Assembly (NCBI RefSeq): GCF_900302495.1
Contig: NZ_OMKW01000002.1
Coordinates: 1-64,000, forward strand
DNA from: Pontivivens insulae
GTDB taxonomy: Bacteria; Pseudomonadota; Alphaproteobacteria; Rhodobacterales; Rhodobacteraceae
Length of the DNA stretch: 64,000 nucleotides
Reading direction: 5' to 3'
In this document: positions 8,071 to 16,640 of the stretch, piece by piece
Numbering within the stretch: position 1 is the first letter of the stretch
Layout of the letters: each line of letters opens with the position of its first letter
Position numbers and translations under genes: made by a program
Notes under the pieces: model-generated
Database searches by the model: none
What the model saw: the letters and a program-made list of their open reading frames with translations, nothing else
What the model was told of the DNA's origin: nothing

Positions 8071-9678
8071 ATGGAATTTGACTATGTGATTGTCGGCGGA
8101 GGATCCGCCGGTTCGGTTATGGCCGCGCGCTTGAGTGAGGATCCAGGCGTCACCGTCTGCCTGCTGGAAGCTGGCAATGACGGGCGCGGCATCCTTGTGC
8201 GTGCCCCCGCGGGGGTGATCGCCATGCTTCCGGGCTATGGCCGGATCAACAACTGGGCTTACGAAACCGTGCCACAGCCCGGCTTGAACGGACGGCGGGG
8301 TTATCAGCCTCGGGGTAAAACGCTTGGTGGCTCTTCGGCGATCAACGCGATGATCTACATCCGCGGCCATCAACGCGACTATGATGACTGGGTGGATCAG
8401 GGGGCCGCAGGCTGGGGGTGGGACGATGTTCTGCCCTATTTTCGAAAGGCCGAAAACAATGTTCGGGGCGCTGACGCGCTGCACGGTGCGGAGGGTCCGC
8501 TTGCGGTCAGCGAACAGCAGGAACCGCGCGCGGTCACACATGCCTTTGTCGCTGCGGCGCAAAGCCTGCAGCACCGGGCAAACCCGGATTTCAATGGGGC
8601 CGAACAGGAAGGGGTGGGCCTGTGGCAGGTGACGCAATTCCGCGATCCTGCCAGAAATGGGGAGCGGTGTTCTGCGGCGGCGGCTTATGTGCATCCCAAC
8701 ATCTCGCGCCCCAACCTGAAAGTCATTACTGGCGCTGCGGCGGAAAAAATCATTCTGGAGCAGGGTGTTGCACGCGGTGTTCAGTATCGCCGCAAACGGC
8801 AGAGCCAGACGGTCCGCGCCCGGCGGGAAGTCATTTTGAGCGCAGGCGCCTTCGGCAGCCCCCAGCTTTTGCAGCTCTCTGGCATTGGTCGTGGTAAGGA
8901 TTTGCAGCGGCTGGGGATCGAGGTCGTGCATGACGCGCCCGAGGTCGGCCAGAACCTTCAGGACCATATCGACTTCATCCTCGCCTACAAAACCGATCAG
9001 GCGGACGCGACCGGCCTTGGGCTGGGGATGAAGGGCACTCAGATCGTGCTGCGCGACATGCTCCGATGGCGCAAGGATGGCAAATCGCTGATCGCGAGCC
9101 CGGGATCGGAGGCTGGCGCATTTCTCAAGACGCGAGCGGATCTGGAGCGGCCCGATGTGCAATTGCACTTCGTTCCATCCGTTGTGGATGATCACGCGCG
9201 CAAGCTCCATCTGGGTTACGGCTATTCCTGCCATGTGTGCGTTTTGCGTCCCAAATCGCGGGGCAGCGTCAACCTGATGACAGCAGATCCACATGCAGCA
9301 CCGGCGATTGATCCGGGCTTTCTGAGCCACGAAGACGACATGGCGACATTGCTGGCCGGCACCAAACTGACCCGCCGGATCATGGAGGCTGAGCCGATTT
9401 CACGCTTCCAGACCAAGGAGGTCTATACCGAGGGCGTGACCAGTGATGCGGAGCTGGAGCAGCATATTCGGGATCGTGGGGATACGGTCTATCACCCGGT
9501 TGGAACGGTCCGCATGGGCACCGATTCCGCGGCGCCCTGCGATCCGCACGGTCGGGTGCGCGGGGTGGGCGGATTACGTGTCGTGGATGCGTCTTTGATG
9601 CCGACACTGATCGGCGGCAACACCAATGCGCCCACGATCATGATGGCGGAAAAGATTGCGGCCGAGATGCGCGCCTGA
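8071..9678 (+). CDS. GMC-family FAD dehydrogenase, choline dehydrogenase-like
   Basis: 535 residues with the GMC layout: N-terminal FAD-binding DYVIVGGGSAGSVMAARL, the GMC signature around GKTLGGSSAINAMIYIRG (about residues 89-106), a second signature GAFGSPQLLQLSGIG near 268, and the C-terminal DTVYHPVGTVRMG with its active-site histidine. It oxidises an alcohol using FAD. Resemblance to choline dehydrogenases is clear, but other alcohols are possible, and no betaine aldehyde dehydrogenase is adjacent. A hairpin lies between it and the convergent GST gene. Confidence 0.88.
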   Translation: MEFDYVIVGGGSAGSVMAARLSEDPGVTVCLLEAGNDGRGILVRAPAGVIAMLPGYGRINNWAYETVPQPGLNGRRGYQPRGKTLGGSSAINAMIYIRGHQRDYDDWVDQGAAGWGWDDVLPYFRKAENNVRGADALHGAEGPLAVSEQQEPRAVTHAFVAAAQSLQHRANPDFNGAEQEGVGLWQVTQFRDPARNGERCSAAAAYVHPNISRPNLKVITGAAAEKIILEQGVARGVQYRRKRQSQTVRARREVILSAGAFGSPQLLQLSGIGRGKDLQRLGIEVVHDAPEVGQNLQDHIDFILAYKTDQADATGLGLGMKGTQIVLRDMLRWRKDGKSLIASPGSEAGAFLKTRADLERPDVQLHFVPSVVDDHARKLHLGYGYSCHVCVLRPKSRGSVNLMTADPHAAPAIDPGFLSHEDDMATLLAGTKLTRRIMEAEPISRFQTKEVYTEGVTSDAELEQHIRDRGDTVYHPVGTVRMGTDSAAPCDPHGRVRGVGGLRVVDASLMPTLIGGNTNAPTIMMAEKIAAEMRA

Positions 9679-9686
9679 GGGTGGAT

Positions 9687-9721
9687 GATCGGCGCGGGTT
9701 GGATTGCCACCCGCGCCGATC
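9687..9721. terminator. Hairpin between convergent GMC and GST genes
   Basis: Perfect 13-base inverted repeat (GATCGGCGCGGGT and its complement) with a 9-base loop between two convergent genes. It lacks a T-run on either strand, so bidirectional termination is likely but not certain. Confidence 0.55.
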
Positions 9722-9724
9722 CTG

Positions 9725-10429
9725 TTATCCGTTGCGATCGGGGATGTTGAGCGCTTTCTGGCTGGCCGGTCGGCTGAGGTGCAGGGCGAGATAACGCTGC
9801 ACTTCAGCAAAATCACCAAGGCCCAGAACCTCTTCACCACCATAGAAATCGATAACTTTCAGCCAGGGCCAGATTGCCAAATCAGCAATCGTGTATTCGC
9901 CCGCTGCCACGAAATCTTTGCCCACAAGGTGCTTGTCCAGCACGCCCAGAAGGCGTCTGGCCTCACCTGTATAGCGGTCCTTGGCATAGGTGTCGGATGT
10001 CTTGTCGGCCGCGAATTTGTAGAAGTGGCCGAACTGGCCCAGCATCGGGCCGAGGCCGCCCATCTGCCACATAAGCCAGGTCAGAACCTCGGCCCGTGCA
10101 GCGCCGTCTGCGGGAAGGAACTTCCCGGACTTTTCGGCAAGATAAATCAGGATCGCGCCGGACTCGAAAATCTCAACCATTTCGCCATTCGGACCGTTGG
10201 GGTCGATCAGGGCGGGGATCTTGTTATTGGGGTTCAGGGCCAGATATTCCGGCGTCAACTGATCATCACGCATGATCGAAATCGTGTGCGCCTCATAGGG
10301 CAGGCCCGTCTCTTCCAGCATGGCGCCGACCTTGATGCCGTTTGGCGTCGGAAACGAGTAAAGCTGGATCTGGTCGGGGTTCTGCGCCGGGCGCAGCGTA
10401 TTGATCGGGTGGTCTGTCAGCGCGGACAT
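9725..10429 (-). CDS. Glutathione S-transferase, YghU/YfcG-like
   Basis: 234 residues. The N-terminal thioredoxin fold shows LYSFPTPNGIKV, matching the TPNG glutathione-site motif of the YghU/YfcG (nu-class) group, then NPNNKIPAL with the cis-proline and FESGAILIYLAE. The C-terminal helical domain contains TIADLAIWPW. Such enzymes use glutathione or glutathione disulfide, often with disulfide reductase activity. The start at 10429 was chosen for its GGAGAG ribosome site; longer frames upstream lack one. It is divergent from mscL. Confidence 0.9.
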   Translation of the reverse strand: MSALTDHPINTLRPAQNPDQIQLYSFPTPNGIKVGAMLEETGLPYEAHTISIMRDDQLTPEYLALNPNNKIPALIDPNGPNGEMVEIFESGAILIYLAEKSGKFLPADGAARAEVLTWLMWQMGGLGPMLGQFGHFYKFAADKTSDTYAKDRYTGEARRLLGVLDKHLVGKDFVAAGEYTIADLAIWPWLKVIDFYGGEEVLGLGDFAEVQRYLALHLSRPASQKALNIPDRNG

Positions 10430-10624
10430 TACGGCTCTCCTATCATCGGTTGTCATGCAGGTAGGGGCTGAGCCATCCGCGTTCCAGCCTGATCGCGGCA
10501 ACGGATTGTTCCCAAATTGGAGGATTGTATCGATCTCGGGCCGTTTTTGTTGACGCATGCAGCAACGCTGGCGCAGTCTCACCGCGCAACTTGCACGCAT
10601 AAACCGAGGGAAACGGGGGGCAAC

Positions 10625-11050
10625 ATGCTAAATGAATTCAAGACGTTCATTGCCAAGGGCAATGTGATGGATATGGCGGTGGGGATCATCATCGGTGCCG
10701 CTTTCACCGCGATTGTTCAATCCATGGTGAATGATCTGATCAATCCGATTGTCGGCATCTTCACGGGCGGGATCGATTTCACCAATCTGTTTTTCATCAT
10801 TGGTGAGGGAGAATACGCCTCTCTGACCGAGGCACAGGAAGCGGGGGCTGCTGCCTTTGCCTACGGTTCGTTCCTGAATGCCTGCATCAACTTCCTGATC
10901 ATCGCCTTCGTCGTCTTCATGCTGGTCCGTCAGGTCAACCGCATCAAGGACGCGACCGCCAAGAAGGAAGAGGAGGCCATGCCCGCAGCACCGGCAGGCC
11001 CAACCCAGGAAGAGCTTTTGGTTCAAATTCGGGACTTGCTGGCCAAGTAA
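10625..11050 (+). CDS. mscL: Large-conductance mechanosensitive channel
   Basis: 141 residues, the usual MscL size. The start [20 protein letters not shown] holds the amphipathic N-terminal helix and the gate region of TM1. A second membrane helix lies near residues 75-100 ([19 protein letters not shown]), followed by the charged C-terminal bundle ([12 protein letters not shown]). It is an inner-membrane channel that opens under hypo-osmotic tension. A ribosome site (ACGGGGGG) precedes the ATG. The gene is followed by a strong hairpin terminator. Confidence 0.97.
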   Translation: MLNEFKTFIAKGNVMDMAVGIIIGAAFTAIVQSMVNDLINPIVGIFTGGIDFTNLFFIIGEGEYASLTEAQEAGAAAFAYGSFLNACINFLIIAFVVFMLVRQVNRIKDATAKKEEEAMPAAPAGPTQEELLVQIRDLLAK

Positions 11051-11057
11051 GCCAGGC

Positions 11058-11090
11058 TCCCGCCGGAAGACGCCTCCGGCGGGACCTTTT
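11058..11090 (+). terminator. Intrinsic terminator after mscL
   Basis: Perfect 10-base stem TCCCGCCGGA / TCCGGCGGGA with a 7-base loop, followed by CCTTTT. It separates mscL from the convergent ald gene. Confidence 0.85.
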
Positions 11091-11106
11091 CCAGATAGAG
11101 TGTGTC

Positions 11107-12216
11107 CTAGCCGAGCAAATCGGCCGGGGCGACCCAGTCACGACCCAGGGCGCGGGCAACCGGTTCATTGGTGATCTGACCGGCGTGGATGTTCAACCCT
11201 TCGGCCAAATGGGCATCCGCGCGGCACGCGGCCTGCCATCCCAGATTCGCCAGCTTCTGTACGAATGGCATCGTTGCGTTGCCCAATGCGATGGTCGATG
11301 TGCGGGCCACCGCACCAGGCATATTGGCCACGCAGTAATGCACGATCCCGTCCACTTCATAGATTGGATCGTCATGGGTCGTGGCCTTCGACGTTTCGAA
11401 GCAGCCGCCCTGATCGATCGCAACGTCGACGAGCACAGCGCCAGGCTTCATCGTGGCAAGGTCTGCACGGCTCACCAGTTTGGGCGCGGCTGCACCCGGG
11501 ATCAGCACGGCCCCGATGACCATGTCAGAGGTTGCGATCAACTCGGCAATATTGGCCTTGCTGGCATAGCGCGTGCGGAACTGGCTTGAGAACTGGTCAT
11601 CCAACTGGCGCAGGCGCGGCAGGGAGAGGTCAAGGACAGTCACCTGCGCGCCCATCCCGGCGGCGATGCGGGCCGCGTGGGTGCCCACCACGCCGCCGCC
11701 AATGACGGTCACTTCAGCAGGGCCAACGCCGGGCACGCCGCCCATCAGGACGCCGCGGCCTCCATTTGCTTTTTGCAGGCTCCAAGCGCCGACCTGGGGG
11801 GCAAGACGGCCTGCGACCTCTGACATCGGGGCGAGAAGGGGCAGGCCGCCTGTCCGGTCTGTCACGGTTTCATAGGCGATGGCGGTGCAGCCTGACGCCA
11901 GCAGGTCGTCGGTCTGGGCTGGATCCGGCGCAAGGTGCAGATAGGTGAACAAAAGCTGCCCCTCGCGCAGGCGCGCGCGCTCAACGGCCTGAGGCTCTTT
12001 GACCTTCACGATCATGTCGGCCTCAAATACACTGTCGACGTCGGTGATCGATGCACCGGCGGCGATGTAATCCTCATCCGCGAAGCCAGCGCCGAGACCT
12101 GCGCCCTGCTGGATCCTGACCGTGTGACCACTGTCGCAGAGCGCTGTGACAGCCGCCGGGGTAAGGCCGACGCGATATTCACGAGTTTTGATTTCTGTCG
12201 GGCATCCGATGATCAT
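11107..12216 (-). CDS. ald: Alanine dehydrogenase
   Basis: 369 residues, normal for Ald. The start [20 protein letters not shown] carries the substrate-site lysine/arginine region. A Rossmann motif for NAD is seen at [20 protein letters not shown], with [14 protein letters not shown] further on. It converts L-alanine to pyruvate and ammonia (reversibly) with NAD. The gene is divergent from an Lrp/AsnC regulator, the usual partner that senses amino acids and activates ald (AldR/BkdR type). An A/T-rich stretch that could be the operator lies between them. Confidence 0.96.
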   Translation of the reverse strand: MIIGCPTEIKTREYRVGLTPAAVTALCDSGHTVRIQQGAGLGAGFADEDYIAAGASITDVDSVFEADMIVKVKEPQAVERARLREGQLLFTYLHLAPDPAQTDDLLASGCTAIAYETVTDRTGGLPLLAPMSEVAGRLAPQVGAWSLQKANGGRGVLMGGVPGVGPAEVTVIGGGVVGTHAARIAAGMGAQVTVLDLSLPRLRQLDDQFSSQFRTRYASKANIAELIATSDMVIGAVLIPGAAAPKLVSRADLATMKPGAVLVDVAIDQGGCFETSKATTHDDPIYEVDGIVHYCVANMPGAVARTSTIALGNATMPFVQKLANLGWQAACRADAHLAEGLNIHAGQITNEPVARALGRDWVAPADLLG

Positions 12217-12302
12217 GGCCCTGGTCCTCCCTATTGACTGGGATCAGCGTGGGGGAGGTGGTTTGAAATGTGCTTGCAAAGTTCACCCCGTTTCGCCTTC
12301 TC

Positions 12303-12330
12303 TTTAGAAGAATATTCGAAGATCAAACAA
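12303..12330. promoter_or_regulatory. A/T-rich candidate Lrp-type site between ald and its regulator
   Basis: The 136-base ald-regulator gap includes an A/T-rich patch centred on the palindrome GAATATTC (12310-12317). Lrp-family proteins bind such sites. The assignment rests on position and composition only. Confidence 0.35.
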
Positions 12331-12352
12331 AATTTCCGAAGGTTGATGCGAT

Positions 12353-12814
12353 ATGAAGCTTGATGCGACAGATATCCGTTTGCTGCGTGCCTTGCAGGAG
12401 GATGGTCGCATGTCGAATGCGGCATTGGCGGAACGGGCGCATTTGTCCGCGTCTGCATGCCACCGAAGGCTGCGTCAGCTGGAGATGGCGGGCGTCATTT
12501 CGGGCTATGGTGTTCGGTTGAATGCCCGCGCGGTTGGGCGCGGCACCATCGTCTTTGTCGAGATCACGTTGCAGGCGCAATCGCAGGACCTGCTTGATCA
12601 GTTTGAGGCTGGTGTCGCGCGCATTCCTGACGTGGTGGAATGCCATCTGATGGCGGGTAGCGCGGATTACTTGCTCAAGATCCTCGCTGAGAATTCGGAC
12701 GATTTTGCGCGCATCCACCGACAGCACCTGTCTCGCCTGCCCGGTGTCGCGCAGATGCATTCGAGCTTTGCGTTGAGGACGGTCGCAGACGGGAATGTGG
12801 TGCCGCTCGGCTAG
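12353..12814 (+). CDS. Lrp/AsnC-family regulator, probably of ald
   Basis: 153 residues. The N-terminal helix-turn-helix (about 5-55) includes DIRLLRALQEDGRMSNAALA and HLSASACHRRLRQLE. The C-terminal RAM ligand-binding domain follows (about 70-150), with VVECHLMAGSADYLLKI typical of the family. Such proteins form octameric or hexadecameric discs and respond to amino acids. Its divergent placement 136 bases from ald makes control of alanine breakdown the natural inference. Its stop abuts that of the convergent azlD-like gene with no space for a terminator. Confidence 0.92.
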   Translation: MKLDATDIRLLRALQEDGRMSNAALAERAHLSASACHRRLRQLEMAGVISGYGVRLNARAVGRGTIVFVEITLQAQSQDLLDQFEAGVARIPDVVECHLMAGSADYLLKILAENSDDFARIHRQHLSRLPGVAQMHSSFALRTVADGNVVPLG

Positions 12815-13138
12815 TCAGAGTGCCCAAAGCAAAACGTAGAGTGCGATCATACCGCCCGCCATCGCGCCAAGCACGTTGCGGGTTAAAGCGCCCAGTAGAA
12901 GTGCTGCGAGGGCCGCCCCCATGCGCGCCGGATCCATCTCACCCCCAGTGGCGTCCGGCCAGACAACCAGCGGTGCGACAAGGCCGGGCAATACTGCAAC
13001 CGGCACATAGCGCAACAGACGCATGGCCCAGTCGGGGAAGGTCCGTCCCTGCATAAGCCCGAGAAACGAGAAGCGGATCAGGAATGTTCCGGCACCCAAT
13101 GCACAGATGATGATCCAGATTTCGGGTCCGTTACTCAT
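12815..13138 (-). CDS. AzlD-family membrane protein
   Basis: 107 residues with three to four hydrophobic helices and the AzlD-type start (IWIIICALGAGTFLIRFSFL). Together with AzlC it forms a branched-chain amino acid exporter in the inner membrane. Its start overlaps the end of the AzlC-like gene by 8 bases, so the two are coupled. It converges directly on the Lrp-type regulator, which could also respond to the exported amino acids; that link is speculative. Confidence 0.88.
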   Translation of the reverse strand: MSNGPEIWIIICALGAGTFLIRFSFLGLMQGRTFPDWAMRLLRYVPVAVLPGLVAPLVVWPDATGGEMDPARMGAALAALLLGALTRNVLGAMAGGMIALYVLLWAL

Positions 13139-13853
13139 GGATGACCCTCCCGCGCCGTTCCAAGACGATCTCGGTCAAGGCGCCCGCGCCCATCGCGACT
13201 GCGGCAGCGATCATCAAGCCGAGCGAGTAGGGCACCCAGGCAAATGCCAGGGCGAACACCACTGAGGTAATCGCGGCAATCAGGTGGGGGAGCGAGCGGA
13301 GCATCGGGGCCGTCATCGCGATAAATGTAATCGGAACTGCGAAGTCGAGGGCGTATTCAGGCGGGATGGCCGAACCCGCAACCGCGCCGATATAGGAAAA
13401 CAGGTACCAAAGCGGCGCTATAGGTGTGATGACGCCGGCGAAATAGGCGAGCTTGGCACTCAACGTCAGATTGGGTTCCCGCTCGAATTTCAGCGCTGCC
13501 GCCGCATAAGACTGGTCCACCAATAGATAGGCGATCAACGCACGCTTCCAGATCGGCGCCTTACCGTAATGCACTGCCATCGCAGCGGAATAGAGCGCCA
13601 TGCGCAGGTTTACGGCAAGCGCGGTCAGGATCACGATGAGAGTTGGCGCATTCTCGACCCAAAGTGCGACCGCCGTGAACTGTGCCGCCCCGGCGATGAC
13701 CAGAACGGTCATGCCCATCGTCTCAACAAGATTGAGGCCGGCTTCTGTCGCCACGACCCCGAAAAGCAGGGCGAAGGGGACAACCAGAAAGACGAATGGA
13801 AGCGCCTCCTTCACACCGTCGGTGAATGCGGTACTTGGCGATTTTTGTGACAT
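13131..13853 (-). CDS. AzlC-family amino acid exporter subunit
   Basis: About 240 residues with several membrane helices and AzlC features: an N-terminal EALPFVFLVVPFALLFGVVA helix, AAQFTAVALW, and NLRMALYSAAMAVHY. It is the large subunit of a branched-chain amino acid exporter with the AzlD-like protein encoded just downstream. The start is uncertain: I use the ATG at 13853 because homologous sequence begins soon after, but no good ribosome site precedes it, and in-frame starts up to 13961 exist. Confidence 0.87.
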   Translation of the reverse strand: MSQKSPSTAFTDGVKEALPFVFLVVPFALLFGVVATEAGLNLVETMGMTVLVIAGAAQFTAVALWVENAPTLIVILTALAVNLRMALYSAAMAVHYGKAPIWKRALIAYLLVDQSYAAAALKFEREPNLTLSAKLAYFAGVITPIAPLWYLFSYIGAVAGSAIPPEYALDFAVPITFIAMTAPMLRSLPHLIAAITSVVFALAFAWVPYSLGLMIAAAVAMGAGALTEIVLERRGRVIHE

Positions 13854-14010
13854 TGCGGAGGGGCTTTCCAATACTGGCTGGGTACTTACCTGAGCGCTGC
13901 GGTTGATGGCAATCTCGAATCCCTCGAAACATGTCTGTAATCGCGGCCAGGCGGTGGACAATTTGCATATGGCGCGCGTTTACTCTGGCTGAGCAACGAA
14001 TGGTGGCGGC

Positions 14011-14673
14011 ATGCGCGATCGAAATGGGGAAAAGATCTGCCTGATTCACGGTCTTGGCCGGGGACCGGGATCTATGTCGTTGATGGGTTTGAGGTTGGAG
14101 CGGGAAGGGTTCACGACCTTCACGGCGGGGTATGCGTCCCGCTCTGACACGATGGCCGAGGCGCAGGCAAAGCTGCTGGCACAGATCGCGGTGAAGGCAC
14201 CTGACGGGTGCCACATCGTCGGTCATTCCCTTGGCGGAGTTCTGGGGCTTCGCATCAAGGCGGCTGAGCCAGAACGGTTCGGGCGCGTGGTGCAGCTCGG
14301 CTCACCCAACAAAGGGTCGCCGATGGCCGCGTTCTTCAAGGATATGCCGATGGTCCCCCAGATCATGGGCCCGGTGATGGAGCGGTTGGCGGCCGCTGAT
14401 CTGGGTCTGGACGCATTGCCACCCAATATCGCCCGCGATCTGGGCATTATCGCAGGCTCTGCCGCGCCGATGGAGCGGATCAGTCCTTACTGGGGCATCG
14501 AGGGGCCCAGCGACGGAATGGTGCCCTTGGAATCGGCCCTGGGAATTGATCATGCGGATGCGCTTTTGACCACGACACTGCATGGCGTTCTGCCCTTGTC
14601 GAGCCATGCGGCAGAGCAGGTTGCCCATTTCCTGCGCGACGGACGGTTCCGGCGGGACGAGGTGGCGGCATGA
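14011..14673 (+). CDS. Alpha/beta hydrolase (lipase-like)
   Basis: 220 residues with an oxyanion region CLIHGLGRGPGS near residue 10, the nucleophile elbow GHSLGG near 70, an SPNKGS stretch typical of PGAP1/lipase-like hydrolases, and a probable catalytic histidine in the HGVLPLSSHAAEQV region. The substrate is unknown. It opens a tight plus-strand group: its stop overlaps the fdhD start by ATGA, so it is expressed with the molybdenum-cofactor genes. Whether it has any role in that pathway is not shown. Confidence 0.85.
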   Translation: MRDRNGEKICLIHGLGRGPGSMSLMGLRLEREGFTTFTAGYASRSDTMAEAQAKLLAQIAVKAPDGCHIVGHSLGGVLGLRIKAAEPERFGRVVQLGSPNKGSPMAAFFKDMPMVPQIMGPVMERLAAADLGLDALPPNIARDLGIIAGSAAPMERISPYWGIEGPSDGMVPLESALGIDHADALLTTTLHGVLPLSSHAAEQVAHFLRDGRFRRDEVAA

Positions 14674-15542
14674 GTGATTATCTGATTGCGCCAAGCCCGG
14701 CGGGCGCGGGCTTGACCCGTGCGATCACGGGCCGAGACCACACCGGGGCCGAGGTCGAGATCAACGTGGTTGAGGAGCGCCCGTTGACGATCTGGCTGAA
14801 CGGGCAGGAGATTGTGACGGCGATGACAATCGGGGACCATCCCCGCTGGCTGGCTGTTGGTTATCTGATCAATCAGGGGATGGTCTTGCCCAGTGATGAG
14901 ATCACGGGCGTCGATTTCGATGAGGAACTAGAGACCGTCGTCGTCCGCACAGCGCGCGAGACGGACTACGAGGAGAAACTGGCACGTAAGACACGCACCT
15001 CCGGCTGTGCGGTCGGGACCGTTTTTGGCGATGTGATGGAGGGGGTTGCAGAGGTCCAACTGCCCCATGCGGAAGTGCGTACCAGCGATCTTTACGCCCT
15101 CGCCCACAAGATCAACACGACGCCCAGCCTCTATCTGGAGGCGGGCGCGATCCATGGAACCGTCCTGTGTGAAGGTGACCGCCCTCTCGTCTACATGGAG
15201 GATGTGGGCCGCCACAACGCCGTCGACAAAATCGCAGGTTGGATGCGGATGGAGCGGGTCAGCGCCCAGGGCAAGATGCTCTACACCACGGGCCGACTGA
15301 CCTCGGAAATGGTGATCAAGACGGCATTGATGGGCATTCCGGTGCTCGCGTCACGCTCTGGCTTCACAGCTTGGGGGGTCGAGATCGCCCGCGATGTGGG
15401 ACTGACCCTGATTGGCCGTATGCGTGGCCAGCGGTTCATGTGCCTTGCGGGGGAAGAGCGCCTTGTGCGCGATGTCGATCCGCGTGCAATCCGCGACGAG
15501 CCAAAACGCGCGGGCCGTAAGGGAGGTCGCGATGCGGAGTGA
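14670..15542 (+). CDS. fdhD: Formate dehydrogenase accessory sulfurtransferase FdhD
   Basis: 290 residues. Family features include ERPLTIWLNGQEI near the N-terminus, GYLINQGM, and the C-terminal YMEDVGRHNAVDKI and TTGRLTSEMVIK stretches. FdhD passes sulfur from the cysteine desulfurase to the molybdenum cofactor for formate dehydrogenase. The mobile loop, which carries CxxC in E. coli, reads TSGCAVGTV here, so only one loop cysteine is visible. It overlaps the hydrolase upstream and mobA downstream by 4 and 11 bases. Confidence 0.94.
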   Translation: MSDYLIAPSPAGAGLTRAITGRDHTGAEVEINVVEERPLTIWLNGQEIVTAMTIGDHPRWLAVGYLINQGMVLPSDEITGVDFDEELETVVVRTARETDYEEKLARKTRTSGCAVGTVFGDVMEGVAEVQLPHAEVRTSDLYALAHKINTTPSLYLEAGAIHGTVLCEGDRPLVYMEDVGRHNAVDKIAGWMRMERVSAQGKMLYTTGRLTSEMVIKTALMGIPVLASRSGFTAWGVEIARDVGLTLIGRMRGQRFMCLAGEERLVRDVDPRAIRDEPKRAGRKGGRDAE

Positions 15543-16146
15543 TCGCGCGATAGCGGGCGTCATTCTGGCCGGGGGGCGTGCCACCCGGATGGGGGGCGGT
15601 GACAAGTGCCTGTTGGAGATTGGCGGCAAGCCCCTGTTGGAGGAGATCATTGCACGACTTTCTCCGCAGGTGGCGGCGCTTGCGCTGAATGCAAATGGCG
15701 ATCCGGCACGGTTTGCGCGCTTTGGCCTGCCCGTCGTGCCTGACGCGGATGATGCGCGCGACGGGCCCTTGGCCGGTGTGTTGGCCGGAATGGATTGGGC
15801 CGCGTCCGAGGGTTTTGCCCAAATTGTAACCGTCGCGGGCGACACCCCCTTTTTCCCGACTCATCTGGTGCAGGCGCTGCGCTTTGCAGCCGTTTCCGAA
15901 GGGACACCGCTGGCCCGGGCCGAGACCCCGCGTCCGGGATCAGATCGCTTTGACCGCCACCCGACCTTTGGATTGTGGCAAGTCGGGCTGCGCGACGATT
16001 TGCGTGCGGCCCTCGCGGCTGGTACGCGCAAGGTCGTGGCGTGGACCGATCCGCACGGATGTGCCCGCGTCAGCTTTGACGGCGAGGATGATCCGTTTTT
16101 CAACGTGAATACGCCGGATGATTTGGAGAAGGCCCGCGCGCGATGA
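15532..16146 (+). CDS. mobA: Molybdenum cofactor guanylyltransferase MobA
   Basis: 204 residues starting with the nucleotidyltransferase loop GVILAGGRATRMGGGDK. It has DARDGPLAGVLAGM, the metal-site region TVAGDTPFF, and the C-terminal FFNVNTPDDL. It attaches GMP to molybdopterin to make the bis-MGD cofactor. The ATG at 15532 follows GGGAGG; an upstream in-frame start would run through fdhD and is not needed. The gene overlaps fdhD by 11 bases and mobB by ATGA. Confidence 0.95.
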   Translation: MRSDRAIAGVILAGGRATRMGGGDKCLLEIGGKPLLEEIIARLSPQVAALALNANGDPARFARFGLPVVPDADDARDGPLAGVLAGMDWAASEGFAQIVTVAGDTPFFPTHLVQALRFAAVSEGTPLARAETPRPGSDRFDRHPTFGLWQVGLRDDLRAALAAGTRKVVAWTDPHGCARVSFDGEDDPFFNVNTPDDLEKARAR

Positions 16147-16640
16147 GGATCTACGGTGTTACCGGCTGGAAGAATTCGGGCAAGACCACGCTGATGGAAC
16201 GGCTCGTCGCTGACATCACGGCGCGTGGGTTCACCGTCTCGACCGTCAAGCATGCCCATCACAGTTTTGACGTCGATCATCCGGGAAAGGACAGCTATCG
16301 GCACAGGGTTGCCGGGGCGCAGGAGGTTTTGCTCGCCTCCCGCAATCGCTGGGCCTTGATGCATGAATTGCGGCAAGCGGAGGAACCTCAGCTTTCTGAC
16401 CTATTGGTCCGACTTTCGCCCGTCGATCTGGTGTTGGTCGAGGGGTACAAACGCGACCGTCACCCCAAGATCGAGGCGCATCGGGCGGAGACCGGGCAGA
16501 AGCTGATCGCGCCGGGTGACGACACCATTCGCGCGGTCGCCAGTGATACGAAGATCGAAGGGCTCGACCGCCCGCTGCTGCCGCTGAGTGACGCGCGGGT
16601 TGTTGCGGATTTCATATTGGGAGAGGTCGGGCTTGCATGA
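16143..16640 (+). CDS. mobB: Molybdopterin-guanine dinucleotide biosynthesis protein MobB
   Basis: 165 residues with a P-loop at the N-terminus (GVTGWKNSGKTTLMERL), then TVKHAHHSFDVDHPGKDSY and VDLVLVEGYKRDRHPKIE, all typical of MobB. It is a GTP-binding accessory protein for MGD formation alongside MobA. It is ATGA-coupled to both mobA and the following moeA fusion gene, which places all of them on one transcript. Confidence 0.95.
   Translation: MRIYGVTGWKNSGKTTLMERLVADITARGFTVSTVKHAHHSFDVDHPGKDSYRHRVAGAQEVLLASRNRWALMHELRQAEEPQLSDLLVRLSPVDLVLVEGYKRDRHPKIEAHRAETGQKLIAPGDDTIRAVASDTKIEGLDRPLLPLSDARVVADFILGEVGLA

Noticed and set aside
7600-9330. A 576-codon minus-strand frame opposite ytoQ and the GMC gene
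   Set aside because: It spans two well-supported plus-strand genes and their gap and carries no recognisable motif.
9704-10471. A 255-codon plus-strand frame opposite the glutathione transferase
   Set aside because: It is antisense to a gene with complete GST motifs and resembles no protein I know.
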